From positions 248,001 through 312,000 of the forward strand of contig DATGUP010000003.1 of NCBI GenBank assembly GCA_035301265.1: DNA of 64,000 bases, written 5' to 3'. The notes beneath the pieces are model-generated. The model saw only the letters and a program-made list of their open reading frames with translations. It was not told the origin of the DNA and made no database searches. Source of the DNA: DATGUP01 sp035301265 (GTDB lineage: Bacteria; Bacillota; Bacilli; Bacillales; Amphibacillaceae). The position numbers were made by a program, and so were the translations under genes. This document shows, one piece after another, positions 50,032 to 59,006 of this stretch (the stretch's first letter is position 1; each line of letters starts with the position of its first letter).

Positions 50032-51090
50032 ATGATTCATTTCGTTAATGTCGATAAGGTATATCCTGACGGGACAAAAGCGGTAAAAAATTTTTCATTA
50101 GATATAGAGGAAGGCAAATTAGTCACTTTGATTGGTCCAAGTGGCTGCGGTAAATCGACGACGATGAAAATGATCAATCGCCTGACTGAGCCGACGTCTG
50201 GCGTGTTATATATAAACGATAGAAATATAGAAGAATACAATATCCATGAATTGCGCTGGAATATCGGTTACGTTCTGCAAGAAATCGCTCTATTTCCACA
50301 TATGACGGTCGAAGAAAATATCGCAGTCGTTCCAGAAATGAAAAAATGGAAGAAAAAATATATTGAAAAACGAATTAACGAATTGATGGAAATGGTTGGA
50401 TTAGATCCGAAAACATATAGGAAACGTCTCCCTCAGGAACTATCCGGTGGTGAACAACAAAGGGTAGGTGTTATTCGAGCCTTGGCAGCTGATCCGGATA
50501 TCATTTTGATGGATGAACCGTTCAGCGCTTTGGATCCAATCGCAAGAGAACGGCTGCAACACGATATCCAAACCTTACAAAAAGAAATTCGAAAAACAAT
50601 CGTCTTTGTCACACATGACATGGATGAGGCTTTGGCGCTAGGTGATAAAATATGCCTGATGAAAGACGGCCGTATTGTTCAAGTTGGTACACCACAACAA
50701 CTTATGTTGCATCCGGAAAATCAATTTGTGAAAGATTTTATCGGTGCGCGTCAATCTCCTTGGGAAACGGCGGTAGACATTATCCTCAGTCGATCATCTC
50801 GTCATATTATTTCACAGCAACAATATAAAAATGGTATGTTTCCTAAACATGGACTCTATTTTATAAAAGATAAAGAACATCGATGGGTTGGTGCTGTACA
50901 GGATGGGATTAGAACAAAAATCGCTCCTTTGGAAAATTATCTGCCTCTCCATGAAGCGGTAGAACGAATGGAAGAAGGTAAATATTCTGCCCTCCCAGTT
51001 GTAAAAAATGGCATATTGATCGGTGTACTCAGTTACAAAGACGTCGTAACTTATTTAAAAAGCACCGATAAACGGGGGGACGCATTGTGA
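50032..51090 (+). CDS. ATP-binding protein of an osmoprotectant-type (OpuC/OpuF-like) ABC transporter
   Basis: 352 residues: ABC module (about 1-240) with Walker A GPSGCGKSTTMKM, Q-loop, signature ELSGGEQQRVGVIRALAADP and Walker B IILMDEPFSALDP, then two CBS domains (about 250-352, ending LPVVKNGILIGVLSYKDVV) that sense ionic strength in related transporters. The ATG at 50032 has AAAGGA 9-10 bases upstream; earlier ATG codons at 49984 and 50023 have no usable site. Its stop overlaps the next gene by four bases. In B. subtilis no transporter lies between yneS and yneT, so this pair looks inserted. Substrate (betaine, choline or another quaternary amine) is not certain. Confidence 0.92.
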   Translation: MIHFVNVDKVYPDGTKAVKNFSLDIEEGKLVTLIGPSGCGKSTTMKMINRLTEPTSGVLYINDRNIEEYNIHELRWNIGYVLQEIALFPHMTVEENIAVVPEMKKWKKKYIEKRINELMEMVGLDPKTYRKRLPQELSGGEQQRVGVIRALAADPDIILMDEPFSALDPIARERLQHDIQTLQKEIRKTIVFVTHDMDEALALGDKICLMKDGRIVQVGTPQQLMLHPENQFVKDFIGARQSPWETAVDIILSRSSRHIISQQQYKNGMFPKHGLYFIKDKEHRWVGAVQDGIRTKIAPLENYLPLHEAVERMEEGKYSALPVVKNGILIGVLSYKDVVTYLKSTDKRGDAL

Positions 51091-52613
51091 CAGAATTTCT
51101 TTCCGTATTTCAAGATCGAATAGATATGTTTTTAGAATCGATTTGGGATCACTTGCAAATATCGCTTATTTCCTTAGTTATTGCTATTATCATCGCTGTT
51201 CCCTTAGGGTTGGTGTTGACAAGACACAAACGGATTGCCGAGCCGATTATCGGTCTCTCAGCGGTTATGCAGACAATACCGAGTCTAGCCGTATTAGCTT
51301 TTTTGATTCCTATTTTTGGAATTGGGACGGTTCCTGCTATTGTGGCACTCGTGTTATATGGGCTGTTGCCGATTTTACGCAATACGTACACAGGGATTGT
51401 GGAAGTTGATCCGGTATTAACACAAGCAGCAACGGGAATGGGCATGACCTCGTTTAAACGGATGATGAAGGTTGAATTGCCGATTGCGACACCGGTTATA
51501 ATGGCAGGCATTCGAACATCAATGGTTTTGATCGTCGGAACAACTACAATCGCAGCCTTAATTGGTGCAGGTGGTCTTGGCGAGTTAATCTTACTCGGAC
51601 TCGATCGAGGAGCAGATATTCACTTAATTTTACTCGGTGCGATTCCCGCTGCATTGCTGGCGATTGCTTTGGATTTTATTTTGCGCATGTTTGAACGTAT
51701 ATCGAAACGGGCAGGATTGAAATCATTTATTGCCCTTGTTTTGATTACCATTTTTGTTGTGACAGTCCCCCTTCTCGTTAACACAAGTAAAAAAGCTGAT
51801 TTAGTCATTGGAGCCAAACTCGGAGCAGAGCCGACTATTTTAATTAATATGTATAAACTACTGATCGAGGATCAAACCGACTTAAAGGTCGAATTAATCC
51901 CGAATTTAGGGAAGACATCGTTTAACTTTAAAGCTTTGCAGGAAGGGAGTATAGACATTTATCCGGAATTTACGGGAACAGTAATCGTTGAACTGCTTGG
52001 TGAGCAGGCTGAAAGTAACGATGCATACGATGTTTATATCCAGGCTAAAGAAGGGTTAAGTGAACAATACGATATGGCATATCTTGAACCAATGCAATTC
52101 AATAATACGTATACTGTGGCCACAACAGAAGATCTGGCCGACCAATACGGATTAGAAGAAATCGATGATTTACAAAAAGTTGAAGATCGTATTACAGCGG
52201 GCTTTACATTAGAATTTAAAGATCGGTATGATGGTTATGTAGGCATGCAGGATGTCTATAACATAGATATTGCCGATATGCGGACAATGGATCCTGGTAT
52301 ACGTCAAGAAGCGTTGGAGAACGGAGATGTCGATGTCATTGATGCCTATGCAACAGACAGCTATATGATCGATCTGAACTTAAAGACATTGGACGATCCG
52401 GAACAGCTATTTCCCCCTTATCAAGGTGCGCCGCTCATGAAACAAGCGACGTTGGATAAATATCCAGAATTAGAAGCGATTTTAAATGAACTGGGGGGAA
52501 AAATTACGGATAAAGAAATGCGTGAAATGAATTATGAAGTCGATTATAATGATCAATCACCGTATGAAGTCGCTAAAGCATATCTCATCGAACACAGATT
52601 GATTAAGCAATAA
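51087..52613 (+). CDS. Fused permease and substrate-binding protein of the osmoprotectant-type transporter
   Basis: 508 residues with a fusion: residues 1-215 are the permease with about six helices and the EAA loop (GILQAATGMGMTSFKRMMKVELP region), and residues 235-508 are an OpuAC-type substrate-binding domain (GAKLGAEPTILINMYKLLIE, LPNLGKTSFNFKAL region, NNTYTVATTEDLADQYG, FKDRYDGYVGMQ). Such TMD-SBD fusions occur in OpuF for betaine, in Listeria BilE and in EgtU for ergothioneine, so the ligand cannot be settled by eye. The GTG start at 51087 overlaps the ATPase stop (GTGA), giving translational coupling. yneT follows with an AAAGGAGGTG site. Confidence 0.9.
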   Translation: MTEFLSVFQDRIDMFLESIWDHLQISLISLVIAIIIAVPLGLVLTRHKRIAEPIIGLSAVMQTIPSLAVLAFLIPIFGIGTVPAIVALVLYGLLPILRNTYTGIVEVDPVLTQAATGMGMTSFKRMMKVELPIATPVIMAGIRTSMVLIVGTTTIAALIGAGGLGELILLGLDRGADIHLILLGAIPAALLAIALDFILRMFERISKRAGLKSFIALVLITIFVVTVPLLVNTSKKADLVIGAKLGAEPTILINMYKLLIEDQTDLKVELIPNLGKTSFNFKALQEGSIDIYPEFTGTVIVELLGEQAESNDAYDVYIQAKEGLSEQYDMAYLEPMQFNNTYTVATTEDLADQYGLEEIDDLQKVEDRITAGFTLEFKDRYDGYVGMQDVYNIDIADMRTMDPGIRQEALENGDVDVIDAYATDSYMIDLNLKTLDDPEQLFPPYQGAPLMKQATLDKYPELEAILNELGGKITDKEMREMNYEVDYNDQSPYEVAKAYLIEHRLIKQ

Positions 52614-52626
52614 AGGAGGTGTAACA

Positions 52627-53049
52627 GTGGGCTGGAAAAATCCTGATAGCACCATTATAAAAGACATTTTAGAGCGTGCGAAAACGATCGCTGTCGTCGG
52701 TCTCTCTCCTAATCCAGAAAGAACGTCGCACCAAATAGCCAAAATCATGCAACAAAGCGGATACAAAATTATTCCAGTTAATCCGACAACCGACGAAGTG
52801 TTAGATGAACAAGCATATCCATCGCTTGTTGATGTCCCTGAGCCGTTCGACATCATCAATGTTTTCCGTCGGTCAGAGCATTTGCCAGCTATAGCTAAAG
52901 AAGCGGTCAAGACAGATTGCAATGTTTTTTGGGCACAGCAAGGTATTGTAAATGAGGAAGCTTATAACTACTTAAAAAGGCACGATTTTACAGTTATTAT
53001 GGATTTATGCATCAAGGTGCAACATTCATTACTTGTTAAAAAAGCATAA
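52627..53049 (+). CDS. CoA-binding domain protein, YneT-like
   Basis: 140 residues with a Rossmann-type CoA-binding fold: TIAVVGLSPNPERTSHQIAK near the N-terminus, IIPVNPTTDEVLDEQAYPSL, and VFWAQQGIVNEEAYNYL. The family (COG1832) binds CoA or nucleotides in structures but has no known reaction. GTG start at 52627 with AAAGGAGGTG 6 bases upstream, 14 bases behind the transporter gene, so it may be cotranscribed with it. It precedes parE, as in B. subtilis. Confidence 0.9.
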   Translation: MGWKNPDSTIIKDILERAKTIAVVGLSPNPERTSHQIAKIMQQSGYKIIPVNPTTDEVLDEQAYPSLVDVPEPFDIINVFRRSEHLPAIAKEAVKTDCNVFWAQQGIVNEEAYNYLKRHDFTVIMDLCIKVQHSLLVKKA

Positions 53050-53061
53050 AACGTTGTCAAC

Positions 53062-53087
53062 AAAGGTTGTCCACGGACAACCTTTTT
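53062..53087 (+). terminator. Terminator before parE
   Basis: Perfect stem AAAGGTTGTC with GACAACCTTT, loop of 4, T run. Confidence 0.9.
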
Positions 53088-53188
53088 ATGCGCTATACAA
53101 TTTATTTTTAATTATAGTATACTAATAATCACGCTGCTACATCCTTTAAACGTTGATACTTAATCATTGGAAAGGGGTCATGGTTTGC

Positions 53189-55141
53189 ATGACAAATGAA
53201 TCTTTGCAATATACAGATGATTCCATACATGTTCTGGAAGGATTAGATGCTGTGCGGAAAAGGCCTGCCATGTACATAGGAAGCACTGATCATCGCGGAT
53301 TGCATCATCTCGTATTTGAAATAGTCGACAATTCAGTTGACGAGGCATTGGCCGGTTATGGGAATACTATTAAAGTCATCATCCACGCAGATAACAGTAT
53401 TTCGGTTGAAGATAACGGTAGAGGAATTCCAGCCGGCATGCATCATTCGGGAAAACCAACTATTGAAGTTATTTTTACTGTATTGCATGCGGGTGGAAAA
53501 TTTGGACAAGGCGGTTATAAAACAAGCGGGGGATTGCATGGAGTTGGTGCTTCTGTTGTAAACGCGCTGTCGGAGAAGCTGGAAGTGACAACTTATCGCA
53601 ATGGTGAAATATATTACCAAAAATTTATAAATGGTGGAAAACCGGTAGGAACCGTGGAGAAACGCGGGACAACGAATAAAACGGGTACAACAATCTGTTT
53701 TAAACCAGATCGATCCATATTTGCCACCACTGCCTTTGATTTTGAAACATTGTCTGAACGTATGCGCGAGGCTGCTTTTTTATTAAAAGGTTTAAAAATA
53801 GAGTTAATTGACGAGCGAAATAATCAAAAAGAGGCATATCAATTTCCCGATGGTCTAGAATCGTTTGTCCATTATTTGAATGAAGAGAAGGAGACGTTGC
53901 ATTCTGTTGTGTCATTCGAAGGTGAACAACAAGGAATTGAGGTTGACTTTGCTTTCCAATTTAATGATGGGTTTAGTGAAAACATGCTTTCGTTCGTCAA
54001 CCATGTGCGAACAAATGATGGTGGGACACATGAATCCGGTGCGAAATCAGCGATTACCAGAGTGTTTAACGATTATGCTAGACGCAGCGGATGGCTAAAG
54101 GAGAAGGATAAAAACCTCGAGGGAACGGATATTCGCGAAGGCCTTGCAGCCATTATATCTGTAAGAATTCCAGAAAAAATATTACAATTTGAGGGGCAAA
54201 CTAAAGGTAAACTTGGCACAATCGAAGCTCGATCGGCGGTGGATGCAGTCGTTTCGGAACAATTAGCCTATTTCTTGGAAGAAAATCCTGATGTCTCCGC
54301 GATGCTGATTAAAAAAGCGATTAAAGCAAAAGCAGCGCGCGAAGCTGCCCGCAAAGCACGGGAAGAAGCACGAAGCGGAAAGAAAAAACGCCGAAAAGAT
54401 GCGCTGTTAAGTGGCAAATTGACACCTGCTCAAACTAAGAACCCACAGCGAAATGAATTATACTTGGTAGAAGGGGATTCTGCAGGTGGGTCAGCTAAAC
54501 AAGGCCGTGATCGAACATTTCAGGCAGTTCTGCCGTTAAGGGGAAAAGTCATTAATACTGAAAAAGCTAAGCTACAAGATGTTTTCAAAAATGAAGAAAT
54601 TGCAACGATCATCCATACGATCGGTGCTGGTGTTGGTGGAGACTTTAATCTGGACGATGTCCAATATGACAAAATTATCATTATGACCGATGCAGATACG
54701 GATGGTGCGCATATCCAAGTGCTGCTTTTGACATTTTTCTATCGCTACATGCGACCATTGGTGGAAACAGGCAAAGTGTATATTGCACTTCCGCCCTTAT
54801 ACAAAATATCCAAAGGTAAAGGGAAAAATGAACAAGTTGTGTATGCTTGGGACGAACAGGAAATGCGACAAGCGATTCACTCGTTTAAAAATGGCTATAC
54901 GATTCAGCGCTATAAAGGGCTTGGTGAAATGAATGCTGATCAACTGTGGGAGACAACGATGAATCCAGAAACACGCACCTTAATCCGGGTGACAATTGAA
55001 GATTTAGCGCGGGCAGAACGACGAATCACAACTTTAATGGGTGGAAAGGTCCAACCCAGACGTTATTGGATTGAAAAAAATGTGGAGTTTGGAATGGACG
55101 AAGATGAGAACATACTCGAAAATAATAGAATCCACACTTGA
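53189..55141 (+). CDS. parE: DNA topoisomerase IV subunit B
   Basis: ATPase subunit of topoisomerase IV, which decatenates daughter chromosomes. 650 residues: GHKL ATPase (EIVDNSVDEAL, DNGRGIP, GGLHGVGASVVNALS), transducer, TOPRIM with YLVEGDSAGGSAKQGRDR and MTDADTDGAHI, and the C-terminal YKGLGEMNADQLW. Context with parC and the DAVRKRPAMYIGSTDHRG stretch fit ParE rather than GyrB. I place the start at ATG 53189 by comparison with ParE; the ATG at 53180 has tighter spacing to AAAGGGG and is an alternative. parC follows after 17 bases. Confidence 0.96.
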   Translation: MTNESLQYTDDSIHVLEGLDAVRKRPAMYIGSTDHRGLHHLVFEIVDNSVDEALAGYGNTIKVIIHADNSISVEDNGRGIPAGMHHSGKPTIEVIFTVLHAGGKFGQGGYKTSGGLHGVGASVVNALSEKLEVTTYRNGEIYYQKFINGGKPVGTVEKRGTTNKTGTTICFKPDRSIFATTAFDFETLSERMREAAFLLKGLKIELIDERNNQKEAYQFPDGLESFVHYLNEEKETLHSVVSFEGEQQGIEVDFAFQFNDGFSENMLSFVNHVRTNDGGTHESGAKSAITRVFNDYARRSGWLKEKDKNLEGTDIREGLAAIISVRIPEKILQFEGQTKGKLGTIEARSAVDAVVSEQLAYFLEENPDVSAMLIKKAIKAKAAREAARKAREEARSGKKKRRKDALLSGKLTPAQTKNPQRNELYLVEGDSAGGSAKQGRDRTFQAVLPLRGKVINTEKAKLQDVFKNEEIATIIHTIGAGVGGDFNLDDVQYDKIIIMTDADTDGAHIQVLLLTFFYRYMRPLVETGKVYIALPPLYKISKGKGKNEQVVYAWDEQEMRQAIHSFKNGYTIQRYKGLGEMNADQLWETTMNPETRTLIRVTIEDLARAERRITTLMGGKVQPRRYWIEKNVEFGMDEDENILENNRIHT

Positions 55142-55158
55142 ACAAGGAGGAACGTGTT

Positions 55159-57609
55159 GTGTCACAATCAGAAAAATATTTGGATCTGCCACTGGAAGAG
55201 GTAATCGGTGATCGTTTCGGCAGATATAGTAAATACATTATCCAAGATCGCGCTTTACCGGACGTACGGGATGGACTCAAACCCGTTCAACGCAGAATCT
55301 TATATGCGATGCATAAGGAAAAAAACACATATGACAAAGACTTTCGAAAGTCTGCCAAAACGGTCGGTACAGTAATCGGAAACTATCATCCGCACGGCGA
55401 CACGTCTGTTTATGATGCCATGGTGCGCCTGAGTCAAGAATGGAAAATGCGTCATAGTCTCGTTGACATGCATGGTAATAACGGAAGCATAGATGGCGAT
55501 CCCCCGGCTGCCATGCGTTATACCGAAGCAAGATTGGCACGAATAGCTTCGGCAATGCTCGCTGATATTGATAAGGATACGGTTGACTATGTGCCAAATT
55601 TTGATGATACAGATAGCGAGCCAGTCGTATTACCTGCTAAATTCCCTAACCTTCTTGTCAATGGATCAACAGGTATTTCCGCTGGTTATGCAACAGATAT
55701 CCCTCCTCACAATCTCGCTGAAGTTGTCGATGCGGTCATGATGAAAATCGACAAGCCCGATGTAACAGTTGAAGAACTTATGACTGTCATTCAAGGACCA
55801 GATTTTCCAACCGGAGGTATCATTCAAGGATTTGATGGTATTAAACAGGCATATGAGACGGGAAAAGGAAAAATTGTCGTGCGCGGTAAAGCATCGATCG
55901 AAAACATACGTGGTGGACGAAAACAAATTGTTATTGATGAAATTCCGTACGATGTTAACAAAGCCGATTTAGTCAAAAAAATTGATGAACTGCGCATTGA
56001 TCGAAAAGTAGAAGGCATTGCCGAAGTTCGCGATGAAACCGATCGTACAGGTTTGCGCATTGTCGTTGAATTAAAAAAGAATGCCGATGGTGAAGGAGTT
56101 TTAAATTATTTATATAAAAATACTGATTTACAGGTAACCTATAACTTTAACATGGTTGCTATTCAAAATAAGACGCCCAAATTGCTTTCGCTTCCACAAA
56201 TACTCGATGCTTATATTGCTCATCAAAAAGATGTGTATACTCGAAAAGCAACGTTTGATTTAAATCAAGCGAAGGAAAGAGCACATATCGTAGATGGTTT
56301 GATTAAAGCGATTTCCATATTAGATGAACTGATTGCAACCATACGTTCTGCAAAAGACAAAGCAGAGGCAAAAAAAAGGATTATTGAAAAATATGCATTC
56401 ACCGAAGCACAATCGGAAGCTATTGTCATGTTACAATTATATCGATTAACCAACACAGATGTAACGTCCCTTCAACATGAGGCAGATGAGCTGCGCCAAA
56501 AGATAAACCATCTTGAGGATATCTTGACAAACGAGGACAAACTACTTCAGTTGATTAAGAAAGACTTAAGCCGGTTAAAAGAGACATTTGGAGAAAAACG
56601 ACATACCGCTATCGAGAAAGAGATCGAAGAACTGAACATCGATATCGAAGTCGTAGTCGCTAGTGAAGATGTGCTCGTCTCAGTAACAAAAGAAGGCTAC
56701 GTTAAACGAACAAGCCTCCGTTCGTATGCGGCTTCAAATGATGAAGACCTTACCATGAAGGAAAATGATTATGTGCTTGCTCTGATGGAAATGAATACGA
56801 CCGATAAGCTGCTGTTATTTACGAATAAGGGTAATTACTTATATATACCTGTGCATGAACTACCGGATATCCGCTGGAAAGATATCGGACAACATGTATC
56901 CAACCTCATTCCGATTGATAATGATGAACATATTATTCAAGCATTGCCTATCCGTAAATTTACAAAAGATCACTACCTTGTTTTCTTGACGAAAAATGGT
57001 TTGGTCAAACGAAGTGAATTAGCATTATACGATGCACGGCGCTATTCACGCCCTTTGGTTGCTACGAATTTAAAGCTTGGGGATGAAGTTGTAAATGTTC
57101 ACCTGACAGACGGACAGGCAAACATTTTTATAGCATCGAACACAGGATATGGTCTTTGGTTCTCTGAATCTGACATTTCCGTAGTCGGCTTGCGAGCAAC
57201 AGGCGTGAAGGCTATTCAATTAAAAGATGATGAATATGTTATGGCTGCCCATGCATTCAATGAATGGTCTGATCAGTCGTTTGTCCTCATGACTCACCGT
57301 GGAGCGTGTAAACGAATGATGCTTGGGTCATTTGAAAAATCAACCCGAGCAAAACGCGGTCAGGTGATGTTGCGAGAACTCAAAACGAAACCGCACCGTG
57401 TAAAAGGATTTCTAATCGTTGATGAAGCAGACACGATTTTGTTTCAAACAAAACGAAGCGGTGTATTCGATCTCAATCCTCAAGACTTAACGGTCAGTGA
57501 TCGCCATTCTAACGGTTCTTTTATAATTGATTCGAATCGAGATGGCGAGGTTGTTAAAGTATGGAAAAAAGCCACATATACGAAACCTTTCGGTGAAGAA
57601 AGAAAATAA
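55159..57609 (+). CDS. parC: DNA topoisomerase IV subunit A
   Basis: DNA-cleaving subunit of topoisomerase IV. 816 residues. Breakage-reunion domain with the active-site Tyr121 in AAMRYTEARLARIA, and C-terminal beta-pinwheel with repeats such as VKRTSLRSYA and VKRSELALY. The quinolone-determining region reads HPHGDTSVYDAMVR: Thr82 and Asp86 stand where Staphylococcus aureus GrlA has Ser80 and Glu84. GTG start at 55159 with AAGGAGG 8 bases upstream; an upstream TTG at 55138 overlaps the parE stop. The gene is one operon with parE and ends at a terminator. Confidence 0.96.
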   Translation: MSQSEKYLDLPLEEVIGDRFGRYSKYIIQDRALPDVRDGLKPVQRRILYAMHKEKNTYDKDFRKSAKTVGTVIGNYHPHGDTSVYDAMVRLSQEWKMRHSLVDMHGNNGSIDGDPPAAMRYTEARLARIASAMLADIDKDTVDYVPNFDDTDSEPVVLPAKFPNLLVNGSTGISAGYATDIPPHNLAEVVDAVMMKIDKPDVTVEELMTVIQGPDFPTGGIIQGFDGIKQAYETGKGKIVVRGKASIENIRGGRKQIVIDEIPYDVNKADLVKKIDELRIDRKVEGIAEVRDETDRTGLRIVVELKKNADGEGVLNYLYKNTDLQVTYNFNMVAIQNKTPKLLSLPQILDAYIAHQKDVYTRKATFDLNQAKERAHIVDGLIKAISILDELIATIRSAKDKAEAKKRIIEKYAFTEAQSEAIVMLQLYRLTNTDVTSLQHEADELRQKINHLEDILTNEDKLLQLIKKDLSRLKETFGEKRHTAIEKEIEELNIDIEVVVASEDVLVSVTKEGYVKRTSLRSYAASNDEDLTMKENDYVLALMEMNTTDKLLLFTNKGNYLYIPVHELPDIRWKDIGQHVSNLIPIDNDEHIIQALPIRKFTKDHYLVFLTKNGLVKRSELALYDARRYSRPLVATNLKLGDEVVNVHLTDGQANIFIASNTGYGLWFSESDISVVGLRATGVKAIQLKDDEYVMAAHAFNEWSDQSFVLMTHRGACKRMMLGSFEKSTRAKRGQVMLRELKTKPHRVKGFLIVDEADTILFQTKRSGVFDLNPQDLTVSDRHSNGSFIIDSNRDGEVVKVWKKATYTKPFGEERK

Positions 57610-57622
57610 TATTTACAGGGGG

Positions 57623-57651
57623 TGGGCGGTAGATGAGTCCGCCCATTTTTC
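57623..57651 (+). terminator. parEC terminator
   Basis: GC-rich stem TGGGCGG (57623-57629) with CCGCCCA (57639-57645), 9-base loop, T run. Confidence 0.9.
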
Positions 57652-57775
57652 CTGTTGATGAACAAAATCTACGACCCACTCTCTTTTTATATCCAGAAAA
57701 ATATGGTAAAGTAAAATTAAAGAACTAGGAAACTATTATTTTAATTATTAAAACAGTTACATTTAAAAAAGAAAA

Positions 57776-57789
57776 TGTAAACGCTTTTA
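57776..57789. promoter_or_regulatory. Candidate CcpA site (cre) of the acyl-CoA operon
   Basis: TGTAAACGCTTTTA, one difference from TGWAANCGNTNWCA. It lies 47 bases before the first gene, so it could cause glucose repression of the operon. Confidence 0.6.
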
Positions 57790-57835
57790 AAATGTGATTC
57801 ACGAATTCGGTTTGTTTGGAAACAGGAGGTTTGAC

Positions 57836-58978
57836 ATGAATTTTGAGTTGACAAACGAACAAGTTATGATTAAACAAATGGTGAAGGAGTTTGCCCAGGA
57901 AGTAATCCAGCCGCGTGCGATCACTATCGACAAAAATGCTGAATTTCCAGTAGCCATTTTTGAACAAATGGCAGAACTTGGACTTCTTGGCATCCCTTTT
58001 CCGGAAAAATATGGTGGCTCTGGCGGCGATACATTATCATATATTCTCGCTGTTGAAGAAATTGGTAAAGTTTGCGGCAGTACAGGCTTGAGTTATGCAG
58101 CCGCTGTCTCGCTTGGAGCAAGTCCGATTTATTACTTTGGCACTGAAAAACAAAAGGAACAATTTTTAACGCCTCTTGCTCGAGGTGAAGCGCTCGGAGC
58201 CTTTGGATTAACCGAGCCTAATGCTGGATCTGATGCAGGGGGTACGCAAACTGCAGCCACAGTAGATGGTGATGATTATATCATTAATGGTGAAAAATGT
58301 TTTATTACCAATGCTCGTTTTGCCAAAACGATTATTGTCACGGCGGTTACCGGTAAAGATGACAAGGGAAAGAATATCATTTCGGCCTTTATTGTGCCAA
58401 CCGATACTCCGGGTATTACAATCACGAATAAATATGACAAAATGGGTGTACGCGGTTCAGATACCGCTGAAGTCATTCTTGATAACGTACGGGTTCCAAA
58501 AGAAAATTTGCTCGGCGATCCTGATAAAGGTTTCAAACAATTTTTATACACACTTGATGGAGGGCGAATATCGATTGCTGCATTAGGTCTTGGAATTGCA
58601 CAAGCCTCGCTTGATAAAGCGTTGCAATATGCGAAAGAACGCAAACAATTCGGCCGACCCATATCACGATTTCAATCCATTCAATTCAAACTGGCGGATA
58701 TGTCGATGGAAGTTGAACTAGCAAGAAATATGGTTTACAAAGCAGCGTGGTTAAAAGATCAAGGACGACCATTTACAAAAGAATCAGCCTATGCCAAGCT
58801 GTATGCAACGGAAACGGCTTTTCGCGCTGCCAATCAATCCATCCAAATTCACGGAGGTTATGGCTACATGCGCGAATACGAAGTTGAGCGCTATCTGCGC
58901 GATGCCAAATTACTCGAAATTGGCGAAGGAACATCTGAAATACAACGTCTAGTCATCGCCAGACAACTAGGATGTTAA
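57836..58978 (+). CDS. Acyl-CoA dehydrogenase (isovaleryl/short-chain type)
   Basis: FAD enzyme of 380 residues that oxidises acyl-CoA to enoyl-CoA. N-terminal helical domain, FAD-contact stretch LTEPNAGSDAGG (about 127) and CFITNARFAKTI, and C-terminal domain with ERKQFGRPISRFQSIQFKLA, HGGYGYMREYEVER and GTSEIQRLVIARQ. ATG 57836 with CAGGAGG 7 bases upstream. It is the first gene of a yng-type operon whose later genes are biotin carboxylase, carrier, hydratase and carboxyltransferase, so isovaleryl-CoA of the leucine pathway is the best guess for substrate (YngJ). The acyl-CoA synthetase YngI is missing next to it. Confidence 0.92.
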   Translation: MNFELTNEQVMIKQMVKEFAQEVIQPRAITIDKNAEFPVAIFEQMAELGLLGIPFPEKYGGSGGDTLSYILAVEEIGKVCGSTGLSYAAAVSLGASPIYYFGTEKQKEQFLTPLARGEALGAFGLTEPNAGSDAGGTQTAATVDGDDYIINGEKCFITNARFAKTIIVTAVTGKDDKGKNIISAFIVPTDTPGITITNKYDKMGVRGSDTAEVILDNVRVPKENLLGDPDKGFKQFLYTLDGGRISIAALGLGIAQASLDKALQYAKERKQFGRPISRFQSIQFKLADMSMEVELARNMVYKAAWLKDQGRPFTKESAYAKLYATETAFRAANQSIQIHGGYGYMREYEVERYLRDAKLLEIGEGTSEIQRLVIARQLGC

Positions 58979-59006
58979 TAAACATAAATGTTTTAGGGGA
59001 GAGTCT

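Noticed and set aside
53088..53188. LexA box upstream of parE
   Set aside because: parEC is reported as SOS-controlled in B. subtilis, but no sequence near CGAACNNNNGTTCG is present here.
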